This document shows positions 47,261 to 59,100 of a stretch of 64,000 bases of DNA, piece by piece (positions within the stretch are counted from its first letter, which is position 1; each line of letters opens with the position of its first letter). The translations under genes were made by a program, and so were the position numbers. This stretch comes from Pterois miles (lineage: Eukaryota; Chordata; Actinopteri; Perciformes; Scorpaenidae), in the NCBI GenBank assembly GCA_947000775.1, contig CAMQGK010000242.1, forward strand, positions 4,585,001 to 4,649,000. The letters run 5' to 3'. The notes below the pieces were generated by a model, which did no database searches, was not told where the DNA came from, and saw only the letters and a list, made by a program, of their open reading frames with translations.

Positions 47261-48190
47261 GTACTTTTTTTTCACTAACAGAAAGAGCAGCCATGTTGAT
47301 TAGTTCATTAGTGACCAGCTGTTTGTAAGTCCAGACTACTTATATATAAATAAATAATTATAACAGGTTATGCCACACAAACTATTTAGAGATTTGTTGG
47401 CATTAAATATTTACACCCAGTAACTGCCAGCCGTCAGCTAACCGAACTAGCAAACAGACTGAGTCATCATTTATTTATGATGTAATTTATTTATGATGTA
47501 AGCTACAACATTAAATTATATTTCACAAAAAACACAATATGCCTCACATAACAAAATGTTATGCCAATAACATTAGATTAATGACCAAATAACACTAGTT
47601 ATGTTAGCTTGAGTGTCAAAAACACCTTCAGATATTTTTAATGTATATAGTTTAATCACTTCAACCCTCCTTTTATACTTTAAGAAATGCTGATTTTAAA
47701 ACAGATTTGACTGTGATTGAAAACTCAAAACTCTAAATTAAAAAAAATAAATATAAATAAATTAAAATAAAAACTATTAGATTACTTACACATTTAAAAT
47801 TTATTCTAATTGTTTAACAGACCCCAATTTTTTTTTTTTACTTTTATTCATCTTTTCCTTTCCTTAAATTTCATTTGCTGTATAATTTATTTTTTATATT
47901 ATTATATACTACTATAAAAAAATCTGAATATTTTATTATTAACTACTGTATAGAGTATAATAGAGTATAGAATAAACGCAGTTAATCTGCTTCATCAAGA
48001 CTCTGTAGGTGTGATCTGATCAGGCGGAAAAAAATTCAAAATTATCTAAGTCGAAATACCAAAAACTGTTCAATCTTTGGCATAAAATTACTTGTTTATG
48101 TCGGATCCTATTACTCTCATAGTGATAACCAACATGTTTGTGCATTCAAATGCCTAAAGCATGCATTCCTATGCTTATATTTTTCCGACG
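47261..48190. other. AT-rich unassigned sequence
   Basis: No gene or recognised repeat. Strongly AT-rich at 47,690-47,990. Confidence 0.5.
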
Positions 48191-48191
48191 G

Positions 48192-48496
48192 GGAACTGAA
48201 GCTGTGATGTATGCTCTTGTCAAAGCCACCAGACTCCACTGAAAAAAAGCAGTAATTTTACCCGTTATCCCAGAACACTGGAGTTGCTGGTCTACAGCTG
48301 CCTCAATCGTTTAGCTTGTGTTATTGTGTGACTTTGGTTTGTCCAGATTCATCAAAATCACACAATAACACAAACTAACCGACTGAGGCAGCTGTAGACC
48401 AGCATCTCCCATGTTATGCGTGGTCAAATTACTGTTTTTTTTTCCCCAGTGGAGTTTGGTGTCTTTGGCAGGAGCATACATATCGGCTTCAGTTCC
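48192..48496. repeat. 305-bp imperfect palindrome
   Basis: Left arm from GGAACTGAAG (48,192) to about 48,336; right arm from about 48,352 to CTTCAGTTCC (48,487-48,496). Matching pieces include GCTGGTCTACAGCTGCCTCA, GTGTTATTGTGTGA, ATGTATGCTC and CTCCACTG. Centre at about 48,344 with a spacer of about 15 bp. Arms are similar throughout with scattered mismatches and small indels. It could be a foldback MITE or an inverted duplication. Confidence 0.85.
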
Positions 48497-48519
48497 TTGC
48501 AGAAACAGACTGTATAGTT

Positions 48520-49700
48520 ATCGGACGGTGAGATAAACCAGTGAAAATATAGCATACACTTAATCTGTGTAAAATATTTTTTTGCTCCGGAGACTTCCTG
48601 TTTTCATAGTTTGTCTCTTTTTAGATTCTCAGCAGTCGATTTATGCATTTTACTAAAATCTTAACTAGCTAAGACACAAGTTCGAAACTTGCTTTCTGAA
48701 TAAACTTTACAGATTTACTCAATCTCTACGTTTAGTGGAGGAAAAGGGATGCGGTGAAGTTAAACAAGCCGACGGCTTGTTGAACGGACGAAGAGTTACC
48801 GGAAGCGGTGCAGAGAAGGGCAGGTAGCAGCTTTTTCTTTTTAAGAGTGCAAGGAGGTTAAGTTCAATCACAAAAAGTGAGTGGAGACAGAGGCAGCCTG
48901 AGAGCAACGTGGAAAGCAGGACAGACAATCTAGCAGAGATATGGGGAGAAGTCAGGGTACAGTATAACCATCTAACAAAAATTATTTAAAATCTATCACT
49001 ATAGACAACGACTGGCACTACAGGGAGGCGGAGGACAGATAGGCCTCATGTGGATGGGTGGAAGGGGAGGAAGAGGGTTGTGAGGCATCAAGGAAATGAA
49101 TGAATCCCTCTTAAACAAATCCAAAACAAAAACCTCTAATTGTTTAGGAGACAGAACAGGGAGTCGTGCAACACTGCGTAACATCACAGAATGATTGTCC
49201 TCTTGAACATACCTCACCTCCCCTCCTCGTGTACGTGTCTTCTTATTTTTAAACCCTCGTCCTCCATCTTTCTTAGTTTCAGGGATTTTCCTCTTTCATT
49301 TCATACACATACACACAAAACCCTGTAACCATAAAAGACATTTATATACACACACTCTCACACACACGGACACAACAGGTAGACACACTGTGACCCGATG
49401 ATGCGGCTGACTGGTTTGTTAGCAGGAAGCAGAGGGTTGGATAGTGTGCATGTTGATTATAGCAGAGCTCAAAGCTGGTTGACACAGCAGTCTGTTATTG
49501 ATATGACAATCAGAGCTACAGTGGCACAATATAACTGCATTAGTACAAAAATCTTTAAGAACTACTGCAAGACTGTTTTTTCCCCAGTATTAGTCCAAGA
49601 GGTGTTTTTAGATCAACTTTGAGTCGATAAAGTCTAGAAAACAAAAGGAAAGATTTCAGAGCTCAAATGATAAACCGTTTAGGAAATGACTTACTTTTTG
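48520..49700. other. Unassigned sequence
   Basis: No gene, RNA or recognised repeat, apart from a short CACA-rich stretch at 49,300-49,375. Confidence 0.45.
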
Positions 49701-49710
49701 TTTAAATGAC

Positions 49711-50740
49711 CAGCGGGTAGGATTTAGTGCCATCTGGTGGTGAGGTTACAGATTGCAAACAACTGAATACCCCTCCACTCCGAGCTACAGTGGACTTCAG
49801 GTAACGTAAAAACGTTAAGGTCTCTCTCCAGAGCCAGTGTTTGGTTTGTACGTCCTAGGCTAATGTAGAAACATTGAGTAAATCTGTGAATATATATTGC
49901 CAAGAAAAGCGAATTGTTTGCTCCATCACAACTTCAGAGCTCAACAGCAGAGCTACGCTTCCGCCATTTTGGACTGAAAGTGACTACATCTGTCTACAAT
50001 GTACTGAACAAAAGAAAAACTAATTTCTCTTCTACTGTCACATTTAATGTCTATTGAAATGGCCTGTGTTGAACAATAATATATTATAAATATGCATATA
50101 ACTATTTACTGACTTATACACTTATTTATTAAACTTTTTTTGCCCAGCTGCTTCCCAGAGGAGCATAAAGTGAGCAATGGAAGTTAGAAAAATGCAGATA
50201 GCCGGTTGTTGATGTTAATAAATCCACCACGGTACAGGCTGACAGCATGCAGCCCACGGGTGAATTAGAAGATAATAAAAGTGATGAATTACAGCCAATA
50301 TATCCATTATTACAGCTAGCAGGAAACTGGCAGAACCAGATATGTCATATGAGCATGTAAGGCGGTGCAGTCCCGTGGGTCTGATCTTCATTATGCCGAG
50401 GAAAATAACTCTGGATTCAGCTGTTAGTTCATTTTACCTTAAAGACATAATGATTTAAATGAGGGATATCTACTGGGAAGTTGATTTACCTCAAAAAAAT
50501 GATCCTCTGATTTACAGATGTCTCTTTATACATCCATGGACACAGACTCATTGGTGTTTTCAGTCCAAAATGGCAGCAGCATCCATAGCAGCACCAGAGT
50601 TTCTCCTCTTTGCTTCTAAACTCTCTGCTGCAGATATGAAGAGCAATTCTTGGTTTCAGGTGATTATACACTAATGAAAACTTAATTATGAATATTACAT
50701 TCCTTTTCTTCTAACACATCCCCCAAAATCCTACACACTG
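49711..50740 (+). mobile_element. hAT-like MITE with CAGTGTGTAGGATT ends
   Basis: Left end CCAGCGGGTAGGATTTAGTG with CATCTGGTGGTGAGGTTACA next. Right end AAAATCCTACACACTGGCCC is its inverted complement with mismatches. Internal TGAATACCCCTCC and a right-end-proximal ATGAATATTACATTCC are typical of this abundant fish family. About 1.03 kb, so it may carry a secondary insertion. Target duplication not clear. The small frames at 50,459-50,674 are within it. Confidence 0.7.
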
Positions 50741-50992
50741 GCCCCTTGAATCATTAATCAGACTTTGATGCTTTTCTCTGTTTATATCATTGCAAATTGA
50801 ATATCATTGGGTTTGGAAAAAAAAACAATTTGAGGGAAATAGAAACCAAATGATTACTTGGTTCATTAAAATTAATGAATAATGAAAACCAATATTACTT
50901 GTAGCTCTATTTTCTTTTTTTATAGATTCAGTGATCTCAATTCTTCCTCGTTTCAGTTTCACTGTAGAACAGAAATTAGTGGTCAAAACATA

Positions 50993-51359
50993 TAAAGGGG
51001 ACATATCATGAAAAACTCTTATATTTGGGTATCTGGAGTGTCTACCAACCCACAAACTATGAAATAAGACAACCTGTCAGGTTTTTGTGGGCTGCCTAAA
51101 TCAGAAAACATGTGATTCAACAAGTCATTCAGATCTGGCTCCCCTTATATGTCACATGCAGGCTCATTTAAATAAACCACCAGCCAATCAGAGAAGACTG
51201 GGCTTTTTAAAGAGACAGGCGCTAAAATGGAGCGTTTCAGAAAAAGGGTAAAACAGGTATATTCAGGCAGACAGGGTGAGAAAAATGCTATTAAATATGT
51301 AAACGTGCCAGCAGAAACCTAAGATACAAGCTGGAAATGAGCATGATATGTCCCCTTTA
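50993..51359 (+). mobile_element. MITE with AAAGGGGACATATCATG inverted ends
   Basis: 367 bp with a 17-bp perfect inverted repeat: AAAGGGGACATATCATG at 50,994 and CATGATATGTCCCCTTT at 51,342-51,358. Right flank TTTAA and left flank ATAAA could be a decayed TTAA target, which would fit piggyBac, but this is inference. Internal GCCAATCAGAGAAGACTGGG is typical of the family. Non-coding. Confidence 0.82.
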
Positions 51360-51703
51360 AACATGTTTCCTTCCTCCCCCCTCCTCTCCCTCAGTGAGCA
51401 GTAATGTGGTGTTATGATGTTAGGTTCCTAAGGCAGTATCACAGTACAGTCCATAGAGAAACAACAGCAGTACAGAATTACACTGGTCTGCCCAGAACCT
51501 TACATCTGGCTCAGGTGGGACACTGACCACATCTGGATTTTTATTTTCTAAGCCTCCGGTTATTTGGTTTACACTTTCCAGAACTGTCAAGCAAAGTTAG
51601 TTGACATTTTAGCTGTTTACTGAACATTAAAATCAGGAAGTGATGAGGGGAAAAAACAGATTCTGAGGTAACTTCAGAGTTAAAATCTCATTAAAATCTC
51701 CTG

Positions 51704-51830
51704 TGGCGCCCTGGTAGCTCAGCGGGCTTAAGGCACATGCCAAGTTCGTGCGACATCACTGGTTTGAAACCGACTCGTGACCACTGACGCATGTCACCTC
51801 TTTCAATCACACTCCACTGTGGAAAACAGG
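51704..51830 (+). mobile_element. SINE 5' fragment, tRNA-like head
   Basis: GGCGCCCTGGTAGCTCAGCG (box A) and CTGGTTTGAAACCGACTCG (box B) 35-40 bp apart, followed by CATGTCACCTCTTTC. Body and tail missing. Too degraded to be a tRNA gene. Confidence 0.65.
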
Positions 51831-52816
51831 ATATTGTAATGCCCAACATAGGAATTAAGTACTAATCAAACCACAAGCAGCATCTTTTACAATTATAATT
51901 GACTTTAGATTAACTGCAATATTGAAAAAAACTTGAAGACAAAAATGGTTGCTTCACTGTAACAAGTTAGCTAGTTTAGTAGCTGTGTGAGCCAGCAAAC
52001 AGACAGATTGCTCAGTGTAAAACTGTGTGAAAACTTTATAGTAGTAATAAGAAGGTTTTCTGAGGTATGGTATATCACAAACTGGGTAAGTTAGATGACA
52101 GATGATCTGTGCTTTAACAGTGTGTTCATATAGCACTGCAGGTACCTCTCATATACACTTTGAAATTTTCATTTAAGTCATTATTGTCCAAAAACGTCAC
52201 TTGTTGGTTCCAGCTTCTCAATGTGAGCATGTACTGCTCCATATCACTGTTTTATATCACTGTACACTGAAATTTTTTTTCGTTTTGTCACTTCGACTGT
52301 TATCTGGCAATTACATAGGTGGTATCAGCCCCACAGATGTGGGTCAGTAGGACCCTACTACACACAATATTAGCTTTTATCATCTATTCACATGGTAAAA
52401 AACAAAGTGTATGTGTCTTTGTGTCCACTGGGGCTGTGTATTATAACTATTATATTAGAAGTTTTGCGATTTATGCGCGATCTGCATTGCATTTTTCACA
52501 GTCCTTGTAAACATCCAACATCACAGCACTATGTACAATCTGAGCCACTGTCTGCCACAAACATTTGCATGTAAATTATCAATTAAAAACTGTGTTTTTG
52601 AGAACCGATACAGTATCACAAAGCATAATATCCCGATACTCATACTTTCTGACTAGTGTTCACACTAGAGGTGTAGGGTTAACTAAGTGGTTTTGTTGCC
52701 TGAATCTAAACAAGATGTAGATTTGTTGCCTAAACCTTAACAAGCATGTCATTCTGTTCCACAAGTTTGAATGTGTTGCTGACCCACATCTATTGTGCTT
52801 ATAGTGACTGAACGCA
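51831..52816. other. Unassigned sequence
   Basis: No gene or clearly recognised repeat. Confidence 0.4.
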
Positions 52817-53071
52817 TGGAGCCAATCCCAGCTGACATTGGGTGAAGGTGGGGTACATCCTGGACAGGTTGCCAGTCCATCACAGGGCTGACACATAGAC
52901 TCAGACACATGCCAGCAATTTAGAGTCGTCAATTAACCTGCATGTCTTTGGACTGTGGGAGAAAACCCACGGTAACACAGAGAGAACATGCCAACTCCAC
53001 ATAGAAGGGCCCAAAGACAGATTTGAACCTACGACCCTCTTGCTCTGACCGACAGTGCTAACTGCTGCACA
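52817..53071 (-). mobile_element. Degraded SINE, same family as 21,821
   Basis: Shares GGACAGGTTGCCAGTCCATC, CATGTCTTTGGACTGTGGGA, GAGAACATGCCAACTCCACA and GACCCTCTTGCTCTGACCGA with the SINE inside the satellite, with many changes and internal deletions. The head end is eroded. Confidence 0.8.
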
Positions 53072-56044
53072 CATGCATATTATGAATTGACATCAGAGCT
53101 TAAAAATAAGGATTTCCTGCTCACTTGAGACAAGTAAGGTACCACGTAGGGCTTGTATTAAAATTATGAGCTTAAGGGCCAGTGAGCACTTCAACGATCC
53201 TAGAGAGAGTTTAGTTGGGTGATATTAGAGGATGTGGGCCAAACTCCAGATTCATTTACTTAAATAAGATAAGATTAAACATGAAAATTAACTTTGGCAT
53301 ATGTTGTTATTTCATAACCACTAATAAATAAAACAATATGTAAAGAGGCAAGTAATAAATGACTTTGAGCAAGTAGATTTCGATCAAGCAAGTTAAAAAA
53401 ACAAACCTAAACATTGAACCCTGTGCATCATATTAAAATTCGACCTACTGGCATCACTTCCTGTTCAGACCACAGTGGAGTGTGACGTGGACGAAAAAGA
53501 CATTTTCTACAACAGACATTTACAGAGCTGCTACTGGACGAGTCTCCTGGTGTGACGAGGAGCGTCTCCATTTACAACTTGTCGAGGCCTCCAGTAAATT
53601 CAGTGGCACAACTCTCAGATATATGGTTCTGGGCCAGAGCTGGGTCGGGAACCGCCCGGCAATGATGTGAGTTGGTTCTGGCACCGAGGTAGCCCGTTTC
53701 TGATTGGTCTACTAGCAGGAGTAAAAACCGGCCGGGGACGGCTCAGACAGCTCAGGTTGCCCTTTTTTCTTTATGTTGTGTTGAGATTAAAGACTATACA
53801 CGAAGACTATTAGACAGTTACCTATTACGAACAAGTGACAACGACTGGAGCCGCTGGAGCCTCCAGGAGTGCCACAACCAGCCCACATGTCTCTGGTTCG
53901 GGTGATATTGTAGTGCGTGTGGTCTATAGTACAGTAGCATCAACACAATGGTCCAATAGACAGATCAGATAGAAGATATCATACAGATGGTCCAATACAG
54001 TTATAGTACAACATCTATACATCAACTATACATTGTGCGTTTTTTTTTTCTTTGTTATATTTTCAAGGGGTCTCATGGGGTTAGACTTGGTCACCATTAC
54101 ATCACTGCTGTAAGACGGGGGAGGGGGTCGAAATAGTGGTGTGCAGAGCCATCGATAAACAGTGTTTCATCAGTCCAAAGGCTTTTACACACCGAGGGCA
54201 GTTGTTTTTTTATGCAACTATTTCTCACATCAATTTATTTTTTTGAAATAACTGTTTTTGTCATAGATGCTTTCACAGAGAACAGTAACATTATGCAGTG
54301 AAAAAGCAACATGATTTTTCTGAGCTTTCACATTACAAATAAAGACATCAACCAATCACGTTGTGCTGAACGGGTTGAATTTTGCCTGTATTTATGAAAC
54401 TACAACTCGGAAACTCCGAACCAAGATGGAACATTTAATTATTACTTTAAACCTTGACAAAGGCAGCGCAGACCTGATCCACCCCTTCTGTTCTTACTTT
54501 TCACAATAAAAGCCCTGGACATAACACACACAGGCATAAGCTTTGGAGGTGAGTATTTCCTATTTTTGTGTCATTTATCCATCAGGCCCCCGGTGTGTTA
54601 AGGCCTTTACAGTGCCACCAACGTTATTGCCGCAGTCCTGCTACTTGGCAACTGGCGTGGAGGACCACAGCTGGAGTGCAAGTCTGTCAGAAATATACGA
54701 GTTGAGTTGAGTGGCAGTAATAGAGCAATAAAGTAGGCAAGTTTATATTTGATCATTTAGAGGTAGAGTTTTGGAGAATATTCAGCAGCTGGAATCACTT
54801 CGGATCACTTTTCAAATTTCGAGTTTTGGGTAAACGCTGCAAATATGTTGCAGTGTTTTGTTTCTGAATTCATCAACTACAAACCGTTCCTGCTACATTG
54901 AAGCCTCTGATACTTCGTTCACACCAAACGCAAAGCAATTTTTAGCTAGAGCACCTGAGAGGAAGGGCGCTTACCTCCACAGTGATATTTACAACGTTTA
55001 ATCATTTCTGATTCAACATCAGGACGTCAGTGATGACGGGGAGAGAATCTCAACACTGATAGCCTTTCATGACACAGCACCATGCAAATTTCTCATCGAA
55101 AAAAAAAGTTGAAATATTTCTATTTGTATCGTCCGGTGCAAAATTGCATCTATTCGCCTCTTTGCATTGACTCCTCTGAATGTAATTATGCCACGGGAAA
55201 AGTTTGCTTCGCGTTTGATGTAAACGCAGCATCAGTGGTTTCATTTCTCACCTCATGAATAAGCAGAAATGTGTACCCCAGGATGTGAGTACACTGTGAC
55301 ACCACTATTGGGTGGTTACAGGTGGGTAACAGAGCACTTCTGGCCACACCGCACAGAAGTGAAGCAGACATGAAACCAGAGGTGGGAGGGTGGAGATGGT
55401 AGCAAAAGACTGCTTTTCAACATTAAAGAGTTAGGTAACACCACAGAGTACTAACTAGAACTTGACTAGTACAGTAGTATTACTCCGAGGACAACAAATA
55501 CTTCCTTTGCTCTAACATATATTACATCTCCAAATCCAAATCTGACTCTAACAACTCCAAAACAATTCCTCTATCATGCTGAGGACTGAATCTTGGATGG
55601 ATAATCACGGTTTATCACCCTCATATTTTGTGTAATATTATTACCAGTATGTATTTTATATACGGCATATTAAGAGTTGTGCTGGTGGACACTTTAACCC
55701 TACAGCTTTCTAGAAAGCAGTTGTAGAGTCCACTCACATACCCCGTTAGAGAACAGTCCAACCTGACCAAACGTTCTGTCTATCCATGGCTCTAGTTAAG
55801 GGTTAAACAGGTTAAGGGTTCAGTTTAAGGGGTTAGGACACTGAGGACTTAAAAGGGGTAAAAGGTTTAAGGACTACAGGGGTTACAATACTAAGGGTTT
55901 TAAGAAGTCTGGATAATGAGGTGTTGAAGTTTGTAAATGACAAGTCAAGGTTTACAGTGATGAGAGATTCACCGAGATACTGGATTCTGAGAGATTCATG
56001 GGTGGAGAGGACAAGGTTAGTATGAGTCTTATGGGTGGGTAATG
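53072..56044. other. Unassigned; may include the pdxk 3'UTR
   Basis: No exon recognised on either strand. A plus-strand frame at 53,482-53,670 has no family likeness. The DNA just below 56,045 should hold the pdxk 3'UTR, whose end I cannot place. Confidence 0.4.
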
Positions 56045-56151
56045 TTAGGATATGACCGTGGCCTCCGTAACTATAGCAGGGTCTTCTATGTCAGCTTTAC
56101 TTTGAACCATCCTCAGCTCCAGCTGGGGCGGACTGGGCCTCCGACCAGGAC
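56045..56151 (-). CDS. pdxk: pdxk last exon with stop
   Basis: 107 bp, acceptor GTTAGCAG. Encodes GPGRRPSPPQLELRMVQSKA, then DIEDPAIVTEATVIS and TAA at 56,047-56,045. The C-terminal ATV(I/L) is as in the family. Confidence 0.93.
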
Positions 56152-59100
56152 CTGCTAACTCTGAGAGACACAGGGGTGGATGGGTAGGGGGTGGGCAGAT
56201 GGGAATTCAGACACAAGTAAAGATTAACATTACGCAAGGTTGAAATGGAAAAATATTTTGGACACGCTGTGCCAAACCTGTGCCACCTATTCACCTTATT
56301 CTTTGCCTGAACTACGGTGATTTCGCATTGTGTTATTTTGTCTTCTCACTTCTGTTTACAGCAGGAGTGTCATTATTTATTTTAGAGTCACCTGATACCA
56401 GTGTTAATACATCCAGGGTAATCATCATTTACTTGCCAAAAAGCTGTTTTTAAGCCTTAAAGTAGCTGTTATTAAGGCAAGAACTTAACCATTTAGATTT
56501 CCAATATCTGTGTGCTCTCCGAATGCTATGGCGGAGTCTTGCTTGGCCTCTGTAGGCCCCCTCCTACCAAGGACACAACCTTGACTTTGAGAAGCACCCT
56601 ACAGCTGTATGTGCTGCTCCTTTCCTTTCCTTTCCTTTCCTTTCCTTTCCTTTCCTTTCCTTTCCTTTCCTATAAGGACAAGAACCAGTCTGATAAAACA
56701 CTCTCTCTTTTGTGGATAATTTGCAGCCTGGGTCAGTTACAAGACTTCTTCTATTGGGTGCTTTGCATCTAAAACTAAAACCCTCAGTGTTACACAGATG
56801 TGATTACAATCAGGCTGAATGATATCAGATATTTACTGGACAAAAATAGATTTCAATGAGGCTCCATGAGGAGTATGCAGGCTGATGAGTTTTCAGTTAT
56901 TGATTCTTTGATTTTAAATTCCCTGCCTGGAAATCAAAGTGTGACAGAGAAACTGGAAAAGCTCAGAGACAAATTGATCAATTAAGGTATATCAACATAT
57001 AGACAGCAGGAGACTTGTGTGATTGGAATGACTGTGAAGATTACGCTTCACTAAATGCACCAGACGGGAAAAAGAATTAAAAAACATGCGTGTGTCACCA
57101 CGTCTTTGTGAATTGTTACATGTAATAAAATGGAAGCATATCTGTTTTACGCATTTAACCAATACTGCAACCAACAAAGTTAAACATTTGGCATCAAATG
57201 CATGATTAAAATACAACAGAATATTGATTTTACATCTCCTGTTGGTGTTTTATTTGCCTCTAGGATAAAAATACAGCACAGATTTGATAAAGCCTGAGGC
57301 GTTGATATCAAGCCCTACTTTTCTTACCGTGAGCATACGAAATGGTCCTCTGGATAACATGGTGCATCACTGAAAACGTCTTCTCACAGGCCATCTGAGG
57401 CAGAGAGAGGTGTGAGAATAAAGTCATTATTATTAGGGTGGGACGATACCGTCTCCCGATTACATATTATCACAATACTTGGGTACTGATTTGATATATA
57501 TTGTCATTTTTATGAAATGTGATTCTTTTTTATTTATTTATATCCTTTATTTAACCAGGTGAGAAACTCATTGAGATTAAAATCTCTTTTCCAAGAGTGA
57601 CCTGGCCAAGAGGGTAGCAGAAAAAGTTATTGCAACAAATAAAGGCAAACAAAACAAACAAATAAATACAGCAGTCACACACCATAGACAAATAGACAAA
57701 TATCAATTCTACAAGTATTGCTAATCAATATTGCGATTTATGGTGATTTTTGTTAACTTTTTTTAAACTAGGAAAAAGTTGAATCATACATTTCTAGGGA
57801 CCTTTAATTTGGAAAATATCTACATTAATACAGTAAAAATGTTTGATTTTCAGCACATATGTAGTCAAATATATCAGCCATTGTCAGTAATTACTTAATT
57901 TTTTCCAACAATCCAATTTTCAATGTGTGTGGTGTGCTCAGTGTGTTTGTTTTCCTACCTTTAGGTCATTGGGGTAGTGGTGTGTCCACGCTAGCAGCAT
58001 AGCAGCAAACAAATCTCCAGTGCCTACAAAGACGGCGTCCACTTTGGGAACTTCTATTCGAACTCTCTGTGTCGTCCTGCTGCCGTCGGGACGAACTGAA
58101 AATACATGTTGAAGGGTTAACTTTGGTTGTCTAGTCTCACTTATATACAGTACAGATGTCACAGACATGACACGTACCGTGGCGCTGGCTGCCCAGCGAC
58201 ACGAGGAAGCGGTCTCCCAGTCTGGAGGGCAGATCAGAGGAGGTGATGACCACAGTGTCTGGGCCCATAGCGTGGAGAAGGTCCATAACCTACAGACCGT
58301 CAGTGAATGAGATACATTTAGTCAGCAGCAAGCGGTTCACAGGAGACATCACTGGGTAAAAAAACTAATAATAATTGGATGAAGCCTGGTTAAAAATGAT
58401 TGTTTCATTGTGTCTCTATGAATCACTCCAAAAATCAGGAAATACTTAATGGTTGTCAACAGCTTTAAAAGTAATACTGTTCACTATGTTTTGGGACAAA
58501 ACTGTTGTATAAATCAGGCATAATGAATAACATATAACTGTATAAACCCTCAGAACATAGATAGGAATGTAACTGGAAAGTCCTTTAGCTGCGAATATTT
58601 TGTGTGAATTTATTTATTTTGTTCATTTATTTATTTTTTATTTATTTATCTTTATTTATTATTAGCATTACTATTCATTTTCATTCAAAAATTTAAAAAT
58701 GTAATTATTAATATTTCTAACACTTATTTATTTTGATATTTTATTTTATGTGATAAGTTTTTTCTCTCGCACTTGTTTTTGAATAGTTTGTTTTTCAATT
58801 TACAGTTACTATCTGAAACATGTACTTATTAATATTACAGTGGTTTAGGTTGCTGTAATCTTTATTCTTGAGAGAACAATAAAAAGTATGATTTAAAAAA
58901 GAGAGAAATCGGCCTTTAAAGATATGGATTGTAAAATTCACTGCATTTTGAAGACACTACAGGTGAATGGAGTAAATATAATTAACTATTAGATATCAGC
59001 ATAAAACTTCCCCAGTTGATTGAACACCTAAATGTGTATTTTGAATGTTTTATTTCTGCTAGTCTCAAAGAAGACATGCTATGGAAGCAAAACAGCCAAA

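Noticed and set aside
53482..53670. Plus-strand frame as a gene
   Set aside because: No family likeness, no splice or promoter signals, 62 codons only.
54050..56044. Exon or RNA gene in the long gap below pdxk
   Set aside because: No motif, splice pair or long frame found; best treated as UTR or intergenic.
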